From Desulfocapsa sp. (GTDB taxonomy: Bacteria > Desulfobacterota > Desulfobulbia > Desulfobulbales > Desulfocapsaceae), in the NCBI GenBank assembly GCA_029935135.1, contig JAOZKX010000114.1, positions 1-6,832 on the forward strand: 6,832 bases of DNA. Direction: 5' to 3'. Shown here piece after piece: positions 1 through 5,298 of the stretch (the first letter of the stretch is position 1; each line of letters begins with the position of its first letter). Both the position numbers and the translations under genes were made by a program. The notes below the pieces were generated by a model, which had not been told where the DNA came from, did not search any database, and was given only the letters and a program-made list of their open reading frames with translations.

Positions 1-1171
1 CCACATTAATGGGCGTTGCCGACAAGGTGATGGTTCGCTCCCGCCGTTCATACCAATGCACAAACTCATTGGTCTCCAGCTGCCCAGTAGCTGCAATCTG
101 TAGCAGCTTTACCTGCAGTTCCTCGGCTCGGCCGCTGAACATATTCCAGACCTCTCCGTGTACCGCCAAGTCATGACAGCGACTGGCAAGCTCTTCCAAT
201 CCTGTGGAGAGTTTCTCCACCTCCTCCTGCCAGTGGGCAGTTTTTTCCTGGAGAGGTGCCAAAGGGTACCTGCCACGATTGGGTGGAAAGAGTGTAGCAA
301 AAGTATCCATGCGTAGTTTTAAGCCGCGCCCATAGCCGACAAGACGATCAGATCCTGCTGCTGAGAGATCTGTTTTTGCCTGCCGTTCCAGGTCTCCCAA
401 AAGATCAAGAAGCTGATACTGACTGAAATGTTTACCAAAAAAACTGCTGGCTACATTCTCCAGATGATGCGCCTCATCAAAGATTACCGCCTGATAGCGG
501 GGCAGAATCTCAGCAAAACCTGCCTGTCTAAGGGCAAGATCTGAGAAAAACAGATGATGGTTAACGATCAGCAAGCGTGCTGAACCGGCCTGTTTGCGCA
601 GACGATTGACAAAACAGAGCTGAAATTCGGGGCATTCACTGCCCATGCACTGATTTGCCTGGGCAGAGATCTGGGGCCAGAGCTGTGACCTGTCTGGTAG
701 CCATGAAACCTCAGCCCTGTCTCCTGTGGTTGTGCTTTCCAGCCACTGTTCTATTTGATCACCATCTTTATCTGCCAGAAAGGAAAGCTGAGGATTACTG
801 CGATACTGAAACCAGCGATAATGACAAAGGTAATTCTGCCTGCCCTTAATACAGAGGGCTGGAATATCCTGACCCAGGACTTTTTCAAGGAGGGGAATCT
901 CTTTTTTTAAGATCTGATCCTGCAGATTGATGGTGGCCGTGGAGATAACCACCCGTTGCCCGGAAAGAAGTGCAGGGACCAGATAGGCCAAAGTTTTGCC
1001 AATCCCGGTTTCTGCCTCCACCAGAAGAATCTCAGCTCGCCCGCTGACATTTTCCGCACCCCTGTCAAGGAGTCCGGACACCGCATCTGCCATGTCCAAC
1101 TGTCCGCTGCGAGGTTCAAATGCCGGAAATTTCTCAGAAAGCCTGCCCCCTGCTGCAAAGATCTCTTTCAC
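1..1171 (-). CDS. DinG/XPD-family iron-sulfur ATP-dependent DNA helicase (C-terminus beyond the window)
   Basis: Partial gene; 390 codons are present and the second helicase domain lies outside the window. It encodes a superfamily 2 helicase of the Rad3/XPD/DinG/YoaA group, which in characterised members unwinds DNA 5'-3' using ATP and acts on forks, R-loops or other structures. Visible in order: a Q-motif-like FEPRSGQLDMA at residues 18-28; Walker A ETGIGKT at 54-60; motif Ia STATINLQDQI at 77-87; a KGRQNYLC block ending at Cys116; then Cys175, Cys180 and Cys186. These four cysteines are placed like the [4Fe-4S] ligands of DinG, with the same C-x4-C-x5-C spacing. NHH at 204-206 and the DEAH box at 232-235 follow, and the last residues are TLSATPINV. 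The start is GTG at 1171: it overlaps the upstream stop as GTGA and has a GGAGGAG ribosome site 5 bases upstream. Family assignment is firm. Whether it is DinG or a YoaA-like paralogue cannot be decided without the C-terminus. Confidence 0.93.
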   Translation of the reverse strand, partial: MKEIFAAGGRLSEKFPAFEPRSGQLDMADAVSGLLDRGAENVSGRAEILLVEAETGIGKTLAYLVPALLSGQRVVISTATINLQDQILKKEIPLLEKVLGQDIPALCIKGRQNYLCHYRWFQYRSNPQLSFLADKDGDQIEQWLESTTTGDRAEVSWLPDRSQLWPQISAQANQCMGSECPEFQLCFVNRLRKQAGSARLLIVNHHLFFSDLALRQAGFAEILPRYQAVIFDEAHHLENVASSFFGKHFSQYQLLDLLGDLERQAKTDLSAAGSDRLVGYGRGLKLRMDTFATLFPPNRGRYPLAPLQEKTAHWQEEVEKLSTGLEELASRCHDLAVHGEVWNMFSGRAEELQVKLLQIAATGQLETNEFVHWYERRERTITLSATPINV

Positions 1172-1602
1172 GCCAACTCCTCCAAAATATCCCTGGCAAC
1201 ATCCACAACCTGCGGCGAAGTATCATGCAGTGCCTTTTTAATCACAGCTACGGCATCTGGGCTGCCGATAATACCCAACACACTCACAGCTTCACCCCGA
1301 ACAAAAACCTGTTCATTTTCAAGCTCCCGCTCAAGGGATGGGATGGCCAGTGATAATTCGTGGGGGTGTCGTTCTTTCAGCTCTTCAAAGAGAACAGAAA
1401 TCCCAAGGCGGACATTAAAACGTTCATCGTTTAAGATATCCCCAACCCAATCATAATACAACGGCTCTCGCTTAAACATTTCAAAGATGTTTTCCACATG
1501 CCCCATTTCCAGAAAGTCCGCAATCACCTTCTTCAATTCACTGTCACTCACTGTATCTTTCAAATACTCTTCTCCTTCAATAAACCATCTCTTTTCCATC
1601 AT
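1168..1602 (-). CDS. Small HEAT-repeat protein, first gene of the helicase operon
   Basis: A 144-residue soluble protein without signal peptide or membrane segment. The C-terminal two thirds is alpha-helical repeat in HEAT style: helix pairs at about 54-78, 83-113 and 114-143. The second and third carry the usual pattern (FVRGEAVSVLGIIGSPDAV, then a final helix VVDVARDILEEL). HEAT repeats are protein-binding scaffolds; no catalytic motif is visible, so the partner and role are unknown. The stop TGA overlaps the helicase GTG by four bases, suggesting the two are made together and perhaps interact (inference). Start choice: ATG at 1602 (or the adjacent ATG at 1599). A TTG at 1617 would extend the frame by five codons but lies upstream of the transcription start predicted from the promoter at 1621-1649. 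No Shine-Dalgarno is obvious and the predicted leader is only about 12 bases. An internal TTG near 1563, preceded by AAGGAG, is a less likely alternative. Confidence 0.85.
   Translation of the reverse strand: MMEKRWFIEGEEYLKDTVSDSELKKVIADFLEMGHVENIFEMFKREPLYYDWVGDILNDERFNVRLGISVLFEELKERHPHELSLAIPSLERELENEQVFVRGEAVSVLGIIGSPDAVAVIKKALHDTSPQVVDVARDILEELA
1177..1183 (-). promoter_or_regulatory. Shine-Dalgarno site for the helicase GTG start
   Basis: On the minus strand GGAGGAG lies 5 bases before the GTG at 1171, inside the last codons of the HEAT-repeat gene. It is close to a perfect anti-16S match and decides the helicase start, since no ATG is suitably placed. With the GTGA overlap it implies translational coupling of the two genes. 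Confidence 0.8.
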
Positions 1603-1620
1603 AAAAGAATTAATCAACAG

Positions 1621-1649
1621 GTTATACGATTTTTACTTTTCTTTTTCAA
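1621..1649 (-). promoter_or_regulatory. Sigma70-type promoter for the HEAT-helicase operon
   Basis: Minus strand: -35 TTGAAA (1649-1644), a 17-base spacer, then -10 TATAAC (1626-1621). Each hexamer matches the consensus at 5 of 6 positions and the spacer is optimal. Transcription would start near 1613-1614, leaving a leader of about 12 bases before ATG 1602. This rules out the TTG at 1617 as the start. Predicted from sequence only. Confidence 0.65.
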
Positions 1650-1726
1650 CCAGACCTGTACAATCATTTTGGTTATTAATAATTTTTATTTCTCCCGTTC
1701 TGCGTCCCTTACATCTGACATCCATT

Positions 1727-3562
1727 ATGGTTGAACTCACCTCAATACCTCACAGCACCAAATCATATACCTTGAGTGAATATCTTGCTCCTGGTGAATC
1801 GGTTGTCATCGTGGACGATTCACCGGAAATCCTGCTGATTTTCAAAACACTCCTTATTGACGAGGGGTTCTCAGTCCATACGGCAGAAAACGCAAACGAA
1901 CTCGACACCATCCTGGCAGAACATACCGTCGCCCTGACATTGCTTGATATCGGCCTGCCGGATAAAGACGGCACTGAGATTCTCACAGATATCGCTCACA
2001 GGTTCCCCGATATGGGAATTATTATGCTCACGGGGACAACAGATCTGGACTGCGCTCTTAATTGTCTACGACAGGGAGCAGACGACTACCTGGCAAAGCC
2101 CGTCCCCTTAGAAGAGTTCAAACTGGCAGTAAGAGGAACGCTGCAAAAACGCCGACTGACCATCGACAACCGCCTCTATCAAAAACAGCTGGAACTCACC
2201 AATTACAGAACACAATTTCTGCACCAGCTCAACCTGAAGATGAACAGTGCCTACCTGAACACCATTGAGCTGGATTCCATTCTTCGCTCTATCCTTGTGG
2301 GCATCACAGCGGAAGAAGGGCTGAAATTCAACCGTGCCTTTCTCCTCCTCTTTAACAAAAAGCACACCGAACTGCAGGGAAAAATGGCCTTGGGCCCGTC
2401 AAGTAGAGCCGATGCTGGTCGAGTCTGGGATGAAATAAAAGAAAAAGATCTTCACCTCAGTGACATTCTCAACGATGTCAAACATTCAAGTCACAGCAGT
2501 GACGGTGAAATCAATACACTTGTTCGTCAAATTGTTATCCAGGCAACTGACGATGAACATGTGCTGATTCAGGCATGTAACAAACGATCGACTATTCATA
2601 TCCAGGACGGCAAAACTGAGGACACTGCCATCGCCGCAGAACTTCTGCACATACTTCAAGAAGACTGTTTTATTGCAACCCCTCTTTTTTCTCCCAACAA
2701 GTCACTTGGCATTATCATAGCCGATAATTTTATAACCCGGCGCCCCATCACCGTAGATGACATTAACTCCCTGGAGATTTTTGCGGCCCAGGCAAGCCTT
2801 GCCATTGAATACAGCCACCTCAACCAGGATATGTTGAGTAAAATCGAAGAATTGGAAGAGGTCACCCAGGAACTGGAAAAGAACAAAGACCTCCTTATCG
2901 AAGCTGAACGATATTCAGCGGTGGGCCATATGTCAGCCCAACTGGTTCATGCCATCCGCAATCCAATCACCTCAATAGGTGGAATTGCCAGACTCCTTGC
3001 CAAACGAACAACCGAAGAAAAGAATCTTAAATTTCTGGATATGATGATTCTGGAATCGGGAAAGATTGAGTCGACCCTGGAAGATCTTTTCAGCTTTGTG
3101 GGTGAAAAAGAACCGGAGAAATCCAGGCAACCGATCTACCCATTGATCTCCAAATCCATTATGCTCTTCTATGGTGCCATAAAAAGGCAAGCCATAGAGT
3201 ATAAACTCGACCTTCCTGCACCTGAGCCTTCTCTCTATATAGACATTAAGATGATCCGCCAGATGCTGCTCCATCTTATTCGTAACGGTGTGGAAGCAAT
3301 GCCGGACGGCGGACTCCTGCAAATCAACTGCAGCCAGACAGAGACAAGCGTTATCATCTCTATCAGTGACTCCGGAAGCGGCATTGTCGAGAGCAATATG
3401 CCCCAGGTAAGTGATCCATATTTCACCACCAAAACCTACGGCACCGGCATGGGTCTGACCCTTGTTGAAAAAATTATCGCTGAGCACCAGGGAAGTTTTT
3501 CACTGGAACACAACCAGGATGGCGGCATGGTCGCCACTGTGACACTGCCGAAGGCGGAATAG
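1727..3562 (+). CDS. Cytoplasmic REC-GAF hybrid sensor histidine kinase
   Basis: A 611-residue two-component signalling protein with no transmembrane segment. Domains in order: receiver domain at about 24-140 with acidic pair D30/D31, phospho-acceptor D74 (LLDIGLPDKDG), T102 and K124 (LAKP); a helical linker at 140-170; a GAF-like ligand or redox-sensing region at about 178-368; a short coiled coil at 366-400 rich in E, L and K; dimerisation/phospho-acceptor H-box with H408 (LVHAIRNP); and an ATPase domain with N-box N520 (LIRNGVEAM), DSGSG at 548-552, DPYFTTK, and G-box GTGMGL at 572-577. All key residues for autophosphorylation and for receipt of a phosphoryl group are present. The H-box and PYFTTK block resemble NtrB/AtoS-type kinases. 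The open frame extends upstream to 1487, but that part is antisense to the HEAT gene, so ATG 1727 is the best start. No strong Shine-Dalgarno precedes it; TACAAT at 1659-1664 is a weak -10 candidate. No partner regulator is seen, so the signal and target are unknown. Confidence 0.93.
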   Translation: MVELTSIPHSTKSYTLSEYLAPGESVVIVDDSPEILLIFKTLLIDEGFSVHTAENANELDTILAEHTVALTLLDIGLPDKDGTEILTDIAHRFPDMGIIMLTGTTDLDCALNCLRQGADDYLAKPVPLEEFKLAVRGTLQKRRLTIDNRLYQKQLELTNYRTQFLHQLNLKMNSAYLNTIELDSILRSILVGITAEEGLKFNRAFLLLFNKKHTELQGKMALGPSSRADAGRVWDEIKEKDLHLSDILNDVKHSSHSSDGEINTLVRQIVIQATDDEHVLIQACNKRSTIHIQDGKTEDTAIAAELLHILQEDCFIATPLFSPNKSLGIIIADNFITRRPITVDDINSLEIFAAQASLAIEYSHLNQDMLSKIEELEEVTQELEKNKDLLIEAERYSAVGHMSAQLVHAIRNPITSIGGIARLLAKRTTEEKNLKFLDMMILESGKIESTLEDLFSFVGEKEPEKSRQPIYPLISKSIMLFYGAIKRQAIEYKLDLPAPEPSLYIDIKMIRQMLLHLIRNGVEAMPDGGLLQINCSQTETSVIISISDSGSGIVESNMPQVSDPYFTTKTYGTGMGLTLVEKIIAEHQGSFSLEHNQDGGMVATVTLPKAE

Positions 3563-3566
3563 GGAT

Positions 3567-3657
3567 GGGTTTTAGGTGTTGGGTGTTGGGTTTTAGGTTT
3601 TAGGTTTTGGGTGTTGGGTGTTGGGTTTTAGGTTTTAGGTGTTGGGTTTTGGGTTGC
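3567..3657 (+). repeat. G/T-rich heptanucleotide tandem repeat (RGGTKTT)12
   Basis: Twelve consecutive perfect 7-base units of pattern [A/G]GGT[T/G]TT run from 3567 to 3650, with a degraded thirteenth (GGGTTGC) to 3657. Only positions 1 and 5 vary: GGGTTTT four times, GGGTGTT three times, AGGTTTT three times and AGGTGTT twice. It starts 4 bases after the kinase stop codon and reaches into the 3' end of the convergent exporter gene, providing its last 17 codons and its TAA stop. All G runs are on the plus strand, so that strand has G-quadruplex potential and the exporter mRNA is C-rich here. The array resembles heptanucleotide short tandem repeats found dispersed in some bacterial genomes; whether other copies exist in this genome cannot be told from one window. 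Confidence 0.95.
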
Positions 3658-4919
3658 TTGCTTTTTCCTCGCATTCCTGAGAGAACAGCACCGAATATGG
3701 ACAGTAGTGCTGTTACTGTGAAGGTTATTTTTAAGGCATATAAGAAATTTTCCACTTGATCAGGCTGAAAATTCTGTAGATCAACTCCCTTGCTCAACCG
3801 TACAAAGATCATCGAAAAAAGCAGTCCTCCGAGCGCGACGCCGGCGAGCATACCAAAGTTTCTTGCCGTTGCCAGCATCCCTGAACTCACCCCTGTCTCT
3901 TCCGGACTGATTTGTTCCAACACAGAGGCACTGTTTGGCGAAAGAAAAAGTGCCTGTCCGGCACCAAGTAATGCCAGACAGAGAACAATACTAGTCAGTG
4001 AACTCCCGGCAGAAAGAAAACAGAGAAGCAGGAGGGCACAGGCACAGAGTCCCAAGCCTCCGGTTGTGAGTAGTCGTGCTCCGATACGATCGAAAAGCAG
4101 ACCTGATAAGGGCGAGACGACAAAGACAGAGGCAGGCACCGACAGCATCACGAAGCCAATCTGTTTTACCGACAAGTTCAACACATAATCGAGATAAAAA
4201 GGGATAAGAATAAGCACCACAAATAAAACAGTGAAAGAGAGAGCAGCACAAAAAATAGCAACCCCGTAGGAACGCCTCCGAAAAAGAGTCACCGGAAACA
4301 GAGGAGTATTCTGCTTCCTCTCCACCCGCACAAACAGAAATGCACAGAGGACAAAAAGGGCTCCTTCGCCCAGGAGTACAACCGTAGACACGCCAGTATG
4401 CTGCGTACTCAACAACACTGCAGATGTCACCATCACAGTCCAGAGCAGCATACCGTACCAGTCAAAGAGAAAGGGGGATGTTTTTTGCCGCTCTGTTCGT
4501 ATCACGGGCAAAAGTAACCACCATCCTGCCAGGAAGGCAAACAGACTCAATGGTACGGTGGCAAGAAAGATAGAGGCCCAGGAGTAACTCGCTACCAGGA
4601 AGCCAGAGACAACCGGGCCACACATCAGGCCGACAGAAGTAGCTATACCGATGAAACCCAACGCCATCCCTAGCTGACCAATGGGAAAGATTCCGGCAAT
4701 CAGGGCTGGACCAGTGGCCATCATCATCGACGCCCCCATGGCCTGAAAAAAACGAAATAAGATAAGCTGCCAGAGGCTCATGGCAAAGAAACAGGCAAGG
4801 GAGCCGATGGTAAAAACCAGCATCCCCAGCAGATAGACCTCCCCCTTGCCGAACAGATCCCCGACCCTCCCCCAGAAAAGTAATGAAACGGTGATCGTCA
4901 GAAGATAGATGAGTACCAC
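3600..4919 (-). CDS. MFS multidrug-type exporter (DHA2, 14-TM family), N-terminally broken and with a repeat-encoded tail
   Basis: A 439-residue inner-membrane protein of the major facilitator superfamily; DHA2 members export drugs or other small compounds in exchange for protons. Thirteen hydrophobic segments follow from VVLIYLLTITVSLLFWG to LLSIFGAVLSG. Motif A is GRVGDLFGKG at residues 17-26, a motif B-like FRFFQAMGAS follows, and motif C appears as GLMCGPVVSGF. The substrate cannot be inferred. The open frame can begin only at the GTG at 4919, since an in-frame TAA lies at 4944-4946 and there is no upstream ATG. Family members need another transmembrane helix before this point, and that helix is encoded just upstream in a different frame (4931-5032). 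The gene therefore seems to be frameshifted by a deletion and may be non-functional. The C-terminal 17 residues (from PKTQHLKP onward) are translated from the heptamer array and are not family-like. It converges on the kinase gene with 37 bases between stops. Confidence 0.85.
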   Translation of the reverse strand: MVLIYLLTITVSLLFWGRVGDLFGKGEVYLLGMLVFTIGSLACFFAMSLWQLILFRFFQAMGASMMMATGPALIAGIFPIGQLGMALGFIGIATSVGLMCGPVVSGFLVASYSWASIFLATVPLSLFAFLAGWWLLLPVIRTERQKTSPFLFDWYGMLLWTVMVTSAVLLSTQHTGVSTVVLLGEGALFVLCAFLFVRVERKQNTPLFPVTLFRRRSYGVAIFCAALSFTVLFVVLILIPFYLDYVLNLSVKQIGFVMLSVPASVFVVSPLSGLLFDRIGARLLTTGGLGLCACALLLLCFLSAGSSLTSIVLCLALLGAGQALFLSPNSASVLEQISPEETGVSSGMLATARNFGMLAGVALGGLLFSMIFVRLSKGVDLQNFQPDQVENFLYALKITFTVTALLSIFGAVLSGMRGKSKQPKTQHLKPKTQHPTPKT

Positions 4920-4930
4920 CCATTCTGTCT

Positions 4931-5032
4931 GGGAAGTGCCACATTAATCATAGAACTATCCATGGTGGAAAGAAACACCCCCACAGCCACAAGAAGAAAG
5001 ACAGCCCATTTTTCAGAAAATTGAAAACGCAT
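4931..5032 (-). pseudogene. Detached N-terminus (TM1) of the MFS exporter
   Basis: From ATG 5032 the minus strand encodes 34 residues: MRFQFSEKWAVFLLVAVGVF, then LSTMDSSMINVALP. This is the classic first helix of DHA2 exporters, with the conserved D...NVALP stretch. Directly after the Pro codon the sequence continues as QTEWVVLIYLL, but in another frame. In family members about 11 residues separate these blocks, so a loss of about 34 bases, not a multiple of three, best explains the break. The remaining frame would end at a TGA a few codons on. ATG 5032 has only a weak GAAGG-type site upstream. A natural deletion or an assembly error are both possible. Confidence 0.75.
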
Positions 5033-5103
5033 CACTCTATTAAGCCTTCAATTGCAATATTTTTCACCCTTTTTTTCTTCTCCTGACCACTACCTACTTC
5101 GTA

Positions 5104-5133
5104 ATAATAGGAATTTATCCAAAAAAGGTGCAA
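5104..5133 (-). promoter_or_regulatory. Candidate promoter for the MFS exporter
   Basis: Minus strand: -35 TTGCAC (5133-5128), an 18-base spacer and -10 TATTAT (5109-5104). This gives a leader of roughly 65 bases to ATG 5032. The -35 matches only 4 of 6 consensus positions. The spacer contains GGATAA, also present in the porin leader hairpin. Weak prediction. Confidence 0.35.
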
Positions 5134-5159
5134 ATACAAATATTTTTATCAACAATACC

Positions 5160-5188
5160 TTGACTTTTACTGTTCAGACCTATATAAA
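5160..5188 (+). promoter_or_regulatory. Strong sigma70-type promoter for the porin gene
   Basis: -35 TTGACT (5160-5165), 17-base spacer, -10 TATAAA (5183-5188); TATATA at 5181-5186 is an overlapping alternative. The 30 bases upstream are A/T-rich with A and T tracts, like an UP element. Transcription would start near 5195, giving a leader of about 104 bases before ATG 5299. Confidence 0.65.
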
Positions 5189-5244
5189 TTTAAGTATGTA
5201 TAAAAATTTGTACCTTATTATTTGTTATTAAAAGTAAGGAAACT

Positions 5245-5267
5245 GGATAAAAAATATTTTTTTATCC
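5245..5267 (+). promoter_or_regulatory. Perfect inverted repeat in the porin leader
   Basis: GGATAAAAAA (5245-5254), a 3-base TAT centre, and TTTTTTATCC (5258-5267): two 10-base arms that pair exactly. It lies downstream of the predicted transcription start and 20 bases upstream of the porin ribosome site. It could be an RNA hairpin affecting message stability or translation, or a DNA operator. It is too A/T-rich at the core to be a typical terminator, although the T run makes weak attenuation conceivable. Confidence 0.55.
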
Positions 5268-5298
5268 ATATTAATCATCTTAATTATGGAGAGAAGAG

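Noticed and set aside
956..1456. Plus-strand open frame of 166 codons
   Set aside because: It is antisense to the helicase and HEAT genes, both supported by motifs; its own translation has no recognisable domain.
1603..1617. TTG at 1617 as the HEAT protein start
   Set aside because: It lies upstream of the transcription start predicted from the TTGAAA-17-TATAAC promoter and has no ribosome site; ATG 1602 is closer and in frame.
1617..1659. Inverted repeat ACAGGT (1617-1622) and ACCTGT (1654-1659) flanking the HEAT promoter as an operator
   Set aside because: Six-base arms 31 bases apart are expected by chance in a region of this size, and no second copy supports it.
1487..1726. In-frame extension of the kinase frame upstream of ATG 1727, adding 80 residues
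   Set aside because: It runs antisense through the HEAT-repeat gene and its promoter, and the added residues match no domain; the receiver fold begins shortly after ATG 1727.
2972..3487. Minus-strand open frame of 171 codons
   Set aside because: It is a shadow of the kinase ATPase domain, whose catalytic boxes are intact on the plus strand.
3567..3657. Telomere or chromosome end suggested by the TTTAGG-like repeat
   Set aside because: The array is short, has variable units and is flanked on both sides by ordinary bacterial genes, so it is internal.
3567..3657. CRISPR array
   Set aside because: Units are 7 bases and contiguous, with no spacers and no cas genes nearby.
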